This document shows, piece by piece, positions 26,636-36,300 of a DNA stretch of 64,000 nucleotides. How positions within the stretch are numbered: position 1 is the first letter of the stretch; each line of letters starts with the position of its first letter. Location of the stretch: assembly GCF_963455295.1 (NCBI RefSeq), contig NZ_OY734020.1, positions 1,736,001-1,800,000 of the forward strand, written 5' to 3'. The notes under the pieces were generated by a model. That model was not told the origin of the DNA, made no database searches, and saw nothing but the letters and a program-made list of their open reading frames with translations. Source of the stretch: Candidatus Thiodiazotropha sp. CDECU1 (GTDB taxonomy: Bacteria; Pseudomonadota; Gammaproteobacteria; Chromatiales; Chromatiaceae). Both the position numbers and the translations under genes were made by a program.

Positions 26636-29223
26636 GCACCAAAGTAGGTCGACCAACCTTTACATGGGTTGTTCTGGCAAGCTCTATTTTTCTACTGATT
26701 TTATCGCTTGTAGCCGTTACTGTGTTAAGGAGTGAATATGACCAGCATGTGCAGTTCATCAAGGAATTGACTGCGGGTCAGATGGAGATTGTTTCCTTGG
26801 TTGCAGAGACTGAACTTGAGAAAGGTAACTATGCATCACTATCAAATCTGATCAACCAATGGGCCACTAAACATAGTGAGATCGATGAGATAAAGTTGGT
26901 GTCAAGGAACGGCTTTATTCTAGCAGGTTACGGCCCATTTCAACCCTCTGCACGCAGATATATTGTCGAAAAGAACATTCCATACTCCTATCGGGGAGAC
27001 GCAAAATTAATGTTGGCTATGAGCCTTGAAGGTGCGTTTGAGCATACCCTGGATCAGGGGCTTAAGGCAGCAGTGGCTGTGCTTTTACTTACTGGCCTGT
27101 TTGCACTGTTGATGCATCTTTTTCTTGCACGTCGTTATGAGGCAAATCTTCTTTCACTGATGGTTGAAGAGCTAAAAGATACTGAATCCCGTAATCTTCA
27201 ATTAGCTGCATATCCGCGCCATAACCCTAATCCGATTATCGCATTTAACATGGATGGAATAACAACATTTAAAAACCCTGCTCTATCCAGATTGATGAGT
27301 AGGTTCAATGTTACCGATCCAGTCTACATTCTGCCGGATGATCATGAAGCATTCATTCAGCGTATTGCTAGTGGAGAACGCCAGATATTTGCAGAAAAAG
27401 AAGTTGGCAATATGAATATGCTCGCACACTATCAAATGATTGATATGGCAAGAGAGGTTTATGTCTATATCCAGGATATTACCGCTCAACGCACTGCAGA
27501 GAAGGAATTACGAAAGGAGCGCAATCAGGCGCATACAACGTTAGCATCGATTGGCGATAGTGTACTTACCGTCGATATGAATGGGCAGATTACTTATCTG
27601 AATAACCAGGCAATGAAAATGTTAAAGACTGATGCAGAGATGCCAATAGGTCAGCATTTTTCAAAGCTGCTAAGTCTCCTTGATGATGGTGAGGAGTGGA
27701 GCATAGAAAATCTGATATCACAGTGTCGTATGAGTGAGCCCAATCAGGTGGTCAACAAACAGGCATCGCTGTTGTTACCTGATAGTGAAATGCTGCAAGT
27801 CCAGGTTACAGCGACGCAAATATACAGCGAAAATATAGAGGCTGATGGGGTGGTTATCGTATTACGAGACAATACTCGTGAGTACCGGTTACAAGCAGAG
27901 CTCCACCGTCAAGCAAATCATGACAGCCTCACCGGTTTGATGAACCGCAGTGCATTTGAAACCCATTTAGAGAACGCCTTGGAATCAGCAAGACAACGGG
28001 GCCATGAGCATATTCTTTGTTTTATGGATTTGGATCAATTCAAGGTGGTGAATGATACCTGTGGCCATGTTGCAGGGGATGAACTTTTGCGTCAACTGGC
28101 GCGCCTTATGCGCAAACACATTAGAGGGAGTGACGTTCTTGCTCGGGTTGGGGGTGATGAATTCAGTGCAATAATGATTGATTGTCCGCTGCCTCAGGCC
28201 ATAGAGAGAATTGACTCGTTGCGCAAGGATATAGAACAGCATCACTTTACTTGGAATACTCATAGTTTCAGGATCAGCGTCAGTATAGGGGTGTCACCGA
28301 TAAATCTGTATAGTGAGAATCTTGCGCAGTTGATGAGCACTGCAGATGCTGCCTGCTATTCAGCAAAGGACTCAGGCCGCAACCGTGTCATTGTTTATGA
28401 AAAAGACAGTGCGAAAACAAAGCATAGACTGGGAGAAATGCAGTGGGTGTCTCGCATTAACGGTGCCTTGGACGAAGGTCGTCTGGCTCTCTATGCTCAG
28501 CCAATTGTAGACCTAAACAGTGATAATAAGTTAATCGTTGCAATAGAAATCCTGCTCAGGATGCATGCAGATAATGGTGATCTGATACCTCCCGGTGCCT
28601 TCCTGCCTGCAGCCGAGAGATATGATTTGATACACCGCATTGATCTTTGGGTTATTGAAGAAGTCATGCGCTTGCTTACGAAATGCAATACTAATTACCC
28701 AGATTGTTTTATCAATATATCAGGAGCAACACTGAGTCATACTCAAATTCCATATTTGGTAAATGAGTTATTGCAAAAATATGCAATTGACCCTGAAAAG
28801 ATCACCTTCGAGGTTACGGAAACAGCAGCCATTCAAAATCTCTCGAGTGCATTCAGAGTGTTTCGAAAGATACGTGAGCTGGGATGCCGATTTGCGTTGG
28901 ACGATTTTGGATCAGGGTTATCCTCATTTGGTTATTTAAAAAACCTGCCCATTGACTACCTCAAAATCGATGGCATGTTCATAAAGGGTATTAATACCAA
29001 TAACCTGAATAAAGGGATGGTAGAAGCGATAAAAACCGTTGCGGACTCAATGAGGTTGACGACCATAGCAGAATTCGTTGAAAATGATGTGATTATTGAG
29101 GAATTAAATGAGTTGGGTATCAATCTTGGTCAAGGGTTTGGGATAGCTGAACCAAAACCATTCAAGGACTTTTTATCTGAAACTGATGAGAGTAATGTGA
29201 TTTGGCTATCTAGCAAAGTCTAA
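26632..29223 (+). CDS. Membrane-bound PAS-GGDEF-EAL c-di-GMP protein
   Basis: An 863-residue protein: membrane segment about 12-30, periplasmic part to about 142, second membrane segment about 143-165, two PAS-like regions (about 190-290 and 300-415), GGDEF domain (about 425-585) and EAL domain (about 600-850). The cyclase motif is intact (RVGGDEF). The EAL motif reads EIL (AIEILLR), but other catalytic residues are present (NISG, FEVTETA, LDDFGSG, KIDGMF, GQGFG), so phosphodiesterase activity is plausible. It is translationally coupled to the PhnD-like gene, suggesting ligand-controlled c-di-GMP turnover. Confidence 0.9.
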   Translation: MSTKVGRPTFTWVVLASSIFLLILSLVAVTVLRSEYDQHVQFIKELTAGQMEIVSLVAETELEKGNYASLSNLINQWATKHSEIDEIKLVSRNGFILAGYGPFQPSARRYIVEKNIPYSYRGDAKLMLAMSLEGAFEHTLDQGLKAAVAVLLLTGLFALLMHLFLARRYEANLLSLMVEELKDTESRNLQLAAYPRHNPNPIIAFNMDGITTFKNPALSRLMSRFNVTDPVYILPDDHEAFIQRIASGERQIFAEKEVGNMNMLAHYQMIDMAREVYVYIQDITAQRTAEKELRKERNQAHTTLASIGDSVLTVDMNGQITYLNNQAMKMLKTDAEMPIGQHFSKLLSLLDDGEEWSIENLISQCRMSEPNQVVNKQASLLLPDSEMLQVQVTATQIYSENIEADGVVIVLRDNTREYRLQAELHRQANHDSLTGLMNRSAFETHLENALESARQRGHEHILCFMDLDQFKVVNDTCGHVAGDELLRQLARLMRKHIRGSDVLARVGGDEFSAIMIDCPLPQAIERIDSLRKDIEQHHFTWNTHSFRISVSIGVSPINLYSENLAQLMSTADAACYSAKDSGRNRVIVYEKDSAKTKHRLGEMQWVSRINGALDEGRLALYAQPIVDLNSDNKLIVAIEILLRMHADNGDLIPPGAFLPAAERYDLIHRIDLWVIEEVMRLLTKCNTNYPDCFINISGATLSHTQIPYLVNELLQKYAIDPEKITFEVTETAAIQNLSSAFRVFRKIRELGCRFALDDFGSGLSSFGYLKNLPIDYLKIDGMFIKGINTNNLNKGMVEAIKTVADSMRLTTIAEFVENDVIIEELNELGINLGQGFGIAEPKPFKDFLSETDESNVIWLSSKV

Positions 29224-29487
29224 TACTATATATCTGTTTACAAGAATATCTTGTTAATCATACGAAGAGTCGAAGCTAGTCAATTCGCGTATGCTATTGA
29301 CGTGGATAATTGCGGGGTAATTTAATTTACACGGAATATCCTCCAGCCACAGCATTTTACAAAGATAATATGGGATGAGTGAATCTTGGTTAGAGATTTA
29401 CTCGTAGTAACCAGACAAGAATCACTCTTACATGGATGGTCATGTGGTAATACTGTATGATCCGCGTAAGAGACAGGAATAGTATCG

Positions 29488-29967
29488 ATGGACGAAGATG
29501 TCTATAGGACACCAAAATCGGAATTAAACGATCAACTAGAGAAAAAAGGATCTGCAGTTAAAGCCATCCTTGTTGCAACTATCGTAAATATAACAACCAC
29601 TGTTTTTGTTGGGATCGTAATATCAGTTGTTTATGGTGTTCTGCTTGCTTCGAATGGTGACTCGCTAGAGGTGATAACATCAAAGCTTTCCAACATGGAA
29701 CTAACATCAAAGGTTTCACTGTTAACTCTAATACCTGCTTCCCTTATAACTACATATGCCGGGTATTTATGCGCAAAACTAGTTAATCATTCCGAATACA
29801 AGGTTGTTGCAATATTTGCAACCATTCTGATCATTTTCGGATTGGCTATGGGATTGTCATATTACTCAGTGAGTGAAAACATATTTTTAAGTCTATTGAC
29901 GTTATGCTGTGTCTATTTGGGTGCATGGCTTTATGTCAGTAAGAAGAAACGTCTGCTACAAAGTTAG
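29488..29967 (+). CDS. Small hypothetical membrane protein
   Basis: A 159-residue protein with a short cytoplasmic start (MDEDVYRTPKSEL, a motif common at the N-terminus of small membrane proteins of unknown function) and four predicted membrane segments (about 24-50, 72-92, 103-123, 130-150), ending KKKRLL. It is AT-rich compared with the window's core genes. The 264 bases before it and 241 after it hold no recognised feature. No function assigned. Confidence 0.6.
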   Translation: MDEDVYRTPKSELNDQLEKKGSAVKAILVATIVNITTTVFVGIVISVVYGVLLASNGDSLEVITSKLSNMELTSKVSLLTLIPASLITTYAGYLCAKLVNHSEYKVVAIFATILIIFGLAMGLSYYSVSENIFLSLLTLCCVYLGAWLYVSKKKRLLQS

Positions 29968-30208
29968 AACAGTATGTGGTCAAGTTTTTTTCGAGCTTAC
30001 AGCTGATTTGCTATTTCTAGTAAATTCTCATTCGGGTCGCGTGGATATATAGACAAGAATGGACCTGTAGCACCGTTCCTCTGAATAGAGCCTTGGATAA
30101 TTATTATGTTCTGGTGGCTTAAGTGCGTTGCTATTTAATCGATGGGAGTATCTGTTGGAAAACAGAGATCCGCATGATATTCATTGCGAACGTGAGACAA
30201 ACTCATAT

Positions 30209-30625
30209 TTAGAGGTTATCGTCGCGATAGAGGTCGATAGGATCCTGTGAGACATCATCTTTTGCATGCTGCTGGCGCGGCCCAAATTCGTTTTCCAGTC
30301 GCTGTTCGATTAGATTACGAATTCGGTGGGTCAATGTATTGTCAAGTTCATCGTGAAGAATCTGGCCAATACGGGCTGTAGTTTCATCGACAACAATATT
30401 CACCGCCTTAGTAACGATAGTTTGAAGGTCATCCTCGAGTTGCTTGGCGATATCATCCCGCATGCTCAGCAGTTCTTCATCATACTCAGGGAGGCCACTA
30501 TCCTCAATATCGACTTCGTCGTTGGCAAATTCGATGTATTCTGATTCGATTTCTTCCATTGAAACCACATCTTCCAGTAGCGGAATGGCTGAATCCGAGT
30601 GGTGTGATTTGTCGTCTCTATTCAT
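30209..30625 (-). CDS. Acidic hypothetical protein coupled to holC
   Basis: A 138-residue soluble, strongly acidic protein. The first 55 residues are rich in Asp and Glu and likely disordered; the rest is helical (KQLEDDLQTIVTKAVNIVVD, LTHRIRNLIEQRLENEF) and may form a coiled coil. Its ATG follows the holC stop without a gap, so it is translated with the DNA polymerase III chi subunit. This pairing suggests a replication-linked role, but the family is not one I can name. Confidence 0.7.
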   Translation of the reverse strand: MNRDDKSHHSDSAIPLLEDVVSMEEIESEYIEFANDEVDIEDSGLPEYDEELLSMRDDIAKQLEDDLQTIVTKAVNIVVDETTARIGQILHDELDNTLTHRIRNLIEQRLENEFGPRQQHAKDDVSQDPIDLYRDDNL

Positions 30626-31054
30626 CTACTTAATATCATGTTTGTTTAGCGGATAGCCCCTGTCACGGTAGAATCGGAAGCGCTCTCGCCCTGCAGTTAC
30701 GACCTGCGGCTCCTTATCGACGATCTCCGCAACACGCTCAAAACGGCTGAAAAAGCTGGGAACCTCACTTGCAAGATTGATCAGAACATCCTTTTCTTCA
30801 CCGCTCTCCCTATCATGGCTGATAATAACCGGTGTGGTCAAAGGATCACACTCATTAGCCATTCCATGGGGTACGAAACTGCCCTGGCGAAAGGTCCAGA
30901 GTAATCTATTCATATGTCGTGACTCTTCTTCGGAGCCAGTATGAATAAAAATCCTACGTTGCTGATGGTAGATCTTCTCACACAGACGGCAGGCCAGGGA
31001 AAAGCGATTTCCCATTGCCCGGTCATCCAGTACATAAAAATCGACTTGTGTCAT
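30626..31054 (-). CDS. holC: DNA polymerase III chi subunit
   Basis: A 142-residue HolC that links the clamp loader (via psi) to single-strand binding protein. It starts MTQVDFYVLDD and has the family motifs CRLCEKIYHQQRRIFIH and LLWTFRQGSFVPHG. GGAG precedes the ATG at six bases. It lies 76 bases after pepA, the usual pepA-holC order, and directly abuts the acidic protein gene. Confidence 0.93.
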   Translation of the reverse strand: MTQVDFYVLDDRAMGNRFSLACRLCEKIYHQQRRIFIHTGSEEESRHMNRLLWTFRQGSFVPHGMANECDPLTTPVIISHDRESGEEKDVLINLASEVPSFFSRFERVAEIVDKEPQVVTAGRERFRFYRDRGYPLNKHDIK

Positions 31055-31130
31055 AACAACTCCGAGAGACAGTTGCTGATGGTGATCGTCGAAGGTGAAT
31101 CAACCAGCAACCAGGCCTGTAGGGATATAC

Positions 31131-32624
31131 TCATACGCCACTACGCTTTATCAGAAACTGTGTGAGCAGTCCTACCGGCCGGCCAGTGGCACCTTTACTC
31201 GCGCCACTGCGCCAGGCAGTTCCTGCGATATCCAGGTGTGCCCATTTGAACTTCTTTGTATAGCGGGAGAGAAAACAAGCCGCTGTGATTGTACCTGCGC
31301 CCTTGCCGCCGATATTGGCCATATCGGCAAAATTGCTATCGAGTTGTTCCTGGTAGTCATCCCACAGGGGGAGTTGCCAGGCCCGGTCTCCCGAATCAGT
31401 GCCAGCGGCTAGCAGTTCATTTGCCAGGGAGTCGTTATTTGCCATTAAACCAGAGGCTTGATTGCCCAGGGCCACGATACAGGCACCGGTCAGGGTTGCG
31501 ATGTCAATCACTACCGCTGGATTAAAACGCTCACAGTAGGTGAGGGCATCGCAGAGTATAAGCCGGCCTTCGGCATCGGTGTTGAGTATCTCAACGGTTT
31601 GACCAGACATACTGGTGACAATATCCCCCGGTTTATTGGCATCGCCATCAGGTAAATTTTCTGATGCAGGTACTACGCCGATCAGATTGATTGGCAAATC
31701 CATACCAATGGCGGCCTTCACGCTGCCGATGACAGAGGCGCCGCCACACATGTCATATTTCATTTCATCCATTGCCGCGGCGGGTTTGAGGGATATGCCG
31801 CCTGCATCAAAGGTCAGACCCTTACCTACCAGGACCACGGGTTTGGCATCGGGCTTACCCCCTGAATACTCCATAATGATGAGTTTTGCCGGTTGGCGGC
31901 TGCCACGTGAGACAGAGAGCAGGGCACCCATACCCAATTTGGTCATCTGCTTCTCATCCAATATTCTCACTTTTAGACGGTCCTCATCCCGTCCCAGTTT
32001 GCGTGCCTGATCGGCAAGGTAACTGGGTGTGCAGATATTGCCTGGCAGATTGGCCAGATTCTTGGACAGCTCGATGCCACTCGCTATGGCGCGTGCCTGG
32101 GAAAGGGCTTTTTGCGCGACTTTCAAGTGGCGGCGGTCGTGAAGCAGGAGCGCGAGTCGCTTCAGCGGGCGTTGGATTTTTTTTACTTCGCTCTTGGTGT
32201 CATTGAATTGGTATAGGCCGGCCTCAGCGCTTACAACTGTCTCTGTAACTGCCTGTGGCAGGGTGAAATCGTCGTTATTGAGCTCGCTGAGCCCCCAAAT
32301 TGCCTCCATTGCATGCTTCCGATTCAGACTCTTGATAGCGGAGGTGACGCATTTTGCATACTGCTTTCTGTTGAAATCACGCTGTTTACCCAGTCCGATT
32401 AAGAGTACACGCTCTGCCTGGATACCAGGCAGATCATAGAGTAATAACTGCTGTCCACTCTCCCCATTCATGTCGCCGCGTTTCAGTATGCTTTGCAGAG
32501 CACCTTTGCTGGATTTATCCAGCAGTTGCGCCAGTGGGGTGAGTTGGCGCTTGGAGAAGATTCCCACTACCAGGCAGGCGGTGCTTAGCTTGGCGGGGTC
32601 TCCGGTTTTAATACTGTATTCCAT
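31131..32624 (-). CDS. pepA: Leucyl aminopeptidase (cytosol aminopeptidase)
   Basis: A 497-residue M17 aminopeptidase releasing N-terminal residues; in E. coli it also binds DNA. The C-terminal catalytic domain has the dimetal motifs VGKGLTFDAGGISLKPAAAM and NTDAEGRLILCDAL, plus DIATLTGACIVALG. The N-terminal domain is of the expected size. It is transcribed away from lptF, the conserved divergent arrangement in gammaproteobacteria. Confidence 0.96.
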   Translation of the reverse strand: MEYSIKTGDPAKLSTACLVVGIFSKRQLTPLAQLLDKSSKGALQSILKRGDMNGESGQQLLLYDLPGIQAERVLLIGLGKQRDFNRKQYAKCVTSAIKSLNRKHAMEAIWGLSELNNDDFTLPQAVTETVVSAEAGLYQFNDTKSEVKKIQRPLKRLALLLHDRRHLKVAQKALSQARAIASGIELSKNLANLPGNICTPSYLADQARKLGRDEDRLKVRILDEKQMTKLGMGALLSVSRGSRQPAKLIIMEYSGGKPDAKPVVLVGKGLTFDAGGISLKPAAAMDEMKYDMCGGASVIGSVKAAIGMDLPINLIGVVPASENLPDGDANKPGDIVTSMSGQTVEILNTDAEGRLILCDALTYCERFNPAVVIDIATLTGACIVALGNQASGLMANNDSLANELLAAGTDSGDRAWQLPLWDDYQEQLDSNFADMANIGGKGAGTITAACFLSRYTKKFKWAHLDIAGTAWRSGASKGATGRPVGLLTQFLIKRSGV

Positions 32625-32769
32625 GGAATGGATGGCCTCACTGTTTCTTGTTACAGGTTAATGATTAGAATAGACAGCCGATGCAGTGTTTTTTATACAC
32701 TACGGATGCGCAAATGTCAGGATCAGGGCGATGTGACAATTGCATAAAGTCTAACCAATCATCGGTCAT

Positions 32770-32799
32770 TTGACACCTTGTGTGGTGTAATCTTAATGA
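32770..32799 (+). promoter_or_regulatory. Candidate promoter for lptFG
   Basis: TTGACA (32770-32775) and TAATGA (32794-32799) with an 18-base spacer, about 90 bases before lptF in the divergent pepA/lptF gap. The -35 is consensus; the -10 is imperfect. Confidence 0.4.
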
Positions 32800-32891
32800 A
32801 CTCAACCTTAAACCCCATGTGGACATGTGAATGCCGTTAACCTTAAGCTTCCAACCTGATCGACCGGCTTAGCACAAACAGGACCAGATAA

Positions 32892-33998
32892 TTGATCACA
32901 CTGATAGACCGCTACCTATTGAGAGATGTGCTCAAGGCGCTGTTAGCGATTCTGTTGGTGCTCGCCTTGATCATGCTTGCGAATAGCTTCATCAAGCTGC
33001 TTAAAGAGGTGGCTTCCGGTGAACTTAGCAGCAATCTGCTTTTCCAGCTGCTCGGTTTACAGATGGTGGTCTATATCCCACGCCTGATACCACCCGCCTT
33101 TTTCTTTGCCGTGCTGTATGTGATCGGCAGGATGTATCGTGACAGTGAAATGGTAGCCTTGGCCTCCTGCGGAGTCGGTGATCTTAGACTCTACCGATCC
33201 TTGATATTTGTTGTCACTCCAATTGCACTGTTGACTGGCTGGTTATCCCTCTATGCACAACCCTGGGCGAGTCGGCTCAGTGCCGAGCTGATCAGCACAC
33301 AGCGAGGGCAGGCGACAGAATTGGCAGGGATCAGCGCAGGGCGCTTCAACGAGTACAGTCAGGGTGACCTGGTGCTGTATGTGGAATCGATAGCCAGTGA
33401 AGAGAGACGCATGCGCAATGTCTTCGTGCAACAGCGAAAAGCGGGTGTCCTTAGCCTGGTGACGGCAAGGCAGGGTTACCAATATATTGATGATGAGTCG
33501 GGTGAGCGATACCTGGTATTGGAAGACGGGGCCAGATATGAGGGTTCCCCGGGGGAGGCGAACTATCGGATCAGTGAGTTCGAACGCTATGGATTCAGGA
33601 TTAAGGGTGCCGAAGGTGTGGTTGCCAAGATCAACCGGAGATCCCTCTCGAATCAAGCGTTGCTGAATTCCAAGTCGATCAGGGATAGAGCAGAGTTTCA
33701 GGTCCGAATCGCACAAATATTCGGACTGCTGGTGTTTGCCTTACTCAGCCTGCCACTCAGCCGATCCATGCCTCGCCAAGGACCCTTTGGCCGCTTGGTA
33801 TTGGCATTTATCCTCTACACCCTCTATCTGAGCCTGCAGGGGGTGGCGGAGAACTGGATGATCGACGGCACGACAGCAGAGTGGCTGGGTATCTGGTGGG
33901 TGCATTTGATGCTGGCGCTAATAGGTCTTTTACTCTTGATACCCGAAACCCACTCCTATCGCAGAATACACCGGAGACTGTTGGGGGGTGAGACATGA
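32892..33998 (+). CDS. lptF: LPS export permease LptF (TTG start)
   Basis: A 368-residue inner-membrane subunit of the LptB2FG exporter that extracts lipopolysaccharide. It has three N-terminal membrane segments, a periplasmic jellyroll-type domain (about 130-270) and three C-terminal segments. The N-terminus (ITLIDRYLLRDVLKALLAIL) aligns with the family right at the TTG codon; CAGGA lies ten bases upstream and no ATG is nearby. The stop overlaps the lptG start (ATGA). Confidence 0.93.
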   Translation: MITLIDRYLLRDVLKALLAILLVLALIMLANSFIKLLKEVASGELSSNLLFQLLGLQMVVYIPRLIPPAFFFAVLYVIGRMYRDSEMVALASCGVGDLRLYRSLIFVVTPIALLTGWLSLYAQPWASRLSAELISTQRGQATELAGISAGRFNEYSQGDLVLYVESIASEERRMRNVFVQQRKAGVLSLVTARQGYQYIDDESGERYLVLEDGARYEGSPGEANYRISEFERYGFRIKGAEGVVAKINRRSLSNQALLNSKSIRDRAEFQVRIAQIFGLLVFALLSLPLSRSMPRQGPFGRLVLAFILYTLYLSLQGVAENWMIDGTTAEWLGIWWVHLMLALIGLLLLIPETHSYRRIHRRLLGGET

Positions 33999-35059
33999 TT
34001 ACCCTGTTTGACCGCTACATCGGCGGTACAGTGTTGATCGGAATCGTCTCTGTAATGGCCTTGCTGCTGGTGTTGATAGGATTCTTTGAACTGGTGGCTG
34101 AACTGGAAGAGGTGAAACGCGGCTATACAACATCCATGGCATACACCTATGTGCTTTTGGGTATGCCTCGCTACAGTTATGAACTCTTTCCATTGGCGAC
34201 CCTGCTGGGAAGCCTGATCGGCTTGGGTGTGCTGGCGGGAAACTCGGAACTGCTTGCCATGCGTGCCGCGGGGATCTCGATTGCCAGGATAGTACTTTCT
34301 GTGCTCAAGACGGGGCTTTTGGTGCTACTGGTGGTGGTGATCATGGGTGAGTATTTGGCGCCCGCTGCTGAGCAGCAGGCGCAGCGCATGAAAAATGAGG
34401 CCCTGTCCGGACAGATCAGCCTGAAGACCCGATATGGTTTTTGGTCCCGCGACGGTAATACGTTCATTAATATCCGACAGATTCTTCCCGATGCCCAATT
34501 GGCGGATATTTCAATCTATGAATATGGCGAGGATGCCCGACTGCGTCGGGCGATACATGCGCAACGTGCCGGTTTTCAGTCAGGCGGCTGGGTCATACAG
34601 GGGGTAGAGCAGAGTGATTTCACCGAATCCGCTGTATCGGTCTCAAGCAGCCCAGAACAAGCTTGGCAGGCGGAATTGGATCCATCGGCACTGGATGTGC
34701 TGACAGTAAAACCCCACATGCTGGCTGCCTGGGATTTGTGGCGATATATCGACTATCTGCAGAAGAATGGTCAAGCCTCAATCAATTATGAAGTGGCCTT
34801 CTGGGGTAAACTGGCCGCTCCGCTGGTGACCATGGTGATGCTGTTTCTGAGTATTCCCTTTGTGTTTGGCTCACTGCGCAGTGTCGGGGTGGGGCAGAGA
34901 ATCTTTGTCGGAGCCATGCTGGGCATAGTGTTCTACCTTTTGAATCGAACCTTCTCATATATGGCGGTGGTCTACTCCCTGAATGGATTGTTTGCCGCCT
35001 TCTTTCCTCTGTTGCTGTTCCTCGCACTGGCGATATGGCTGTTGCGACGTGTCTACTGA
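33995..35059 (+). CDS. lptG: LPS export permease LptG
   Basis: A 354-residue partner of LptF with the same six-segment layout and periplasmic domain (NGNTFINIRQILPDAQLADI-like region, about 150-250). GMPRYSYELFPLATLLGSL and LAGNSELLAMRAAGIS are characteristic, the latter forming the coupling helix that contacts LptB. It is translationally coupled to lptF. The gene ends 44 bases from the convergent DUF3943 gene. Confidence 0.94.
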   Translation: MITLFDRYIGGTVLIGIVSVMALLLVLIGFFELVAELEEVKRGYTTSMAYTYVLLGMPRYSYELFPLATLLGSLIGLGVLAGNSELLAMRAAGISIARIVLSVLKTGLLVLLVVVIMGEYLAPAAEQQAQRMKNEALSGQISLKTRYGFWSRDGNTFINIRQILPDAQLADISIYEYGEDARLRRAIHAQRAGFQSGGWVIQGVEQSDFTESAVSVSSSPEQAWQAELDPSALDVLTVKPHMLAAWDLWRYIDYLQKNGQASINYEVAFWGKLAAPLVTMVMLFLSIPFVFGSLRSVGVGQRIFVGAMLGIVFYLLNRTFSYMAVVYSLNGLFAAFFPLLLFLALAIWLLRRVY

Positions 35060-35103
35060 TTTGTGCGGCGGCGGGCATTCACCGCGTGCCGGTCTCACTA
35101 CCC

Positions 35104-36054
35104 TTAGTGCCAATGCAAGGTAAGTTGGATGCCGATATAGTCAGTTACCATCGGATCGGTGTGGGCCCGGTGAGGATCGCTCCAGCGGGGTTGTGCCGAT
35201 TCAATGTGACTCAGGTTCGGGCTCTGGTAAAAGGTGCGCAATGCCAGCTCGCTCTCAACCCCGACGCCAAACAGATTGTCAACCATAGTATTCAATGTGC
35301 CCAGGGGGTCGGTGGCGATGAGAATGGTCTTGTCCCAGGTGCTGAAACTCGACTGCTGTTTGATGCTGCGACGGGTATCTTCGAAGTACCAGCCCAGCCA
35401 GGCACCAAGGGTCGGTGTAAAAATGACATCCTGCACGGAAACGGGTTCAAAAAGGGCCTCCAGCCCGAACTCATAGATCGAAGATAGGGTGAAGGAGAAC
35501 CAGAAGGCGCCTGTCTCGGAAAGTCCCCGCTCCCTGCCCCGGGTGTAGTAGGTCATACCCCAATAGGGGTGCAGTATATAGTTGATATACCACTCGTCAG
35601 GGTCCCATCGAGGGTGGGAGACATTGTCCCACCACTTCTCGAAGGTGTACTCCTCTTTGTCCTCCTCAGACCAGGAGGAGATATCTTCCGGCATGACATA
35701 AAGCAGTCCCACGATAAAGAACTGATATCCGAAAAAATAGGCTGCATCACGCCTCAACCCAGGGTAGTCGACCGGGCTGGTGTCATTCAGCTCCCTGCCG
35801 AAGCCGTATGGCCTCTCAGCATGGTTGATAGGGACAACGGTCTCCAGGGAGTCGGAAATGCCGAGATAGCGATCAGGGAGTTGGTATGGGAAAAGCGTTT
35901 GCGTAGAGCTGGATTCATAGAAAGAGACCGGGCTTACCGGTAGCCAGTCGGTGGACTGGGCTTGGCCCGTCAAGGTCAACAGGATGAGACAGCAGAGGAG
36001 CCGTCCCAGATGGCTCCCTGTCTGAGTGTTGCTATGTTTCGTATCTCTGATCAT
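35104..36054 (-). CDS. DUF3943-type exported protein
   Basis: A 316-residue protein with an N-terminal signal peptide (CCLILLTLTGQAQS) and the DUF3943 signature WDPDEWYINYILHPYWGMTY. The rest is rich in aromatic residues and alternating strands (SFTLSSIYEFGLEALFEPVS), ending in LTLHWH, which fits an outer-membrane or periplasmic membrane-associated location. The biochemical role of the family is not established. The 246 bases upstream of it contain no recognised gene. Confidence 0.75.
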   Translation of the reverse strand: MIRDTKHSNTQTGSHLGRLLCCLILLTLTGQAQSTDWLPVSPVSFYESSSTQTLFPYQLPDRYLGISDSLETVVPINHAERPYGFGRELNDTSPVDYPGLRRDAAYFFGYQFFIVGLLYVMPEDISSWSEEDKEEYTFEKWWDNVSHPRWDPDEWYINYILHPYWGMTYYTRGRERGLSETGAFWFSFTLSSIYEFGLEALFEPVSVQDVIFTPTLGAWLGWYFEDTRRSIKQQSSFSTWDKTILIATDPLGTLNTMVDNLFGVGVESELALRTFYQSPNLSHIESAQPRWSDPHRAHTDPMVTDYIGIQLTLHWH

Positions 36055-36300
36055 GCGCAGCTATCTGTTGCCTGGCTTGGACTGTGGCGACAGACGAGTC
36101 TGATTCTTCAACCCTGGATTCTTGGTAGACGGAGATCGCCGGCCGCGATTATAGCGGATCGTAAATCTGGAACCACCACTTTTCGTGAGATTCTTGAACT
36201 CCCACAGGGAGACCTCAGCCCAATGGCCGTAGACATGGGGCCTGTTGCAGGTCAATGAAGTTGTTGGTGAGGGAGGTTTAAATGAATGAAAAACAGAGAG

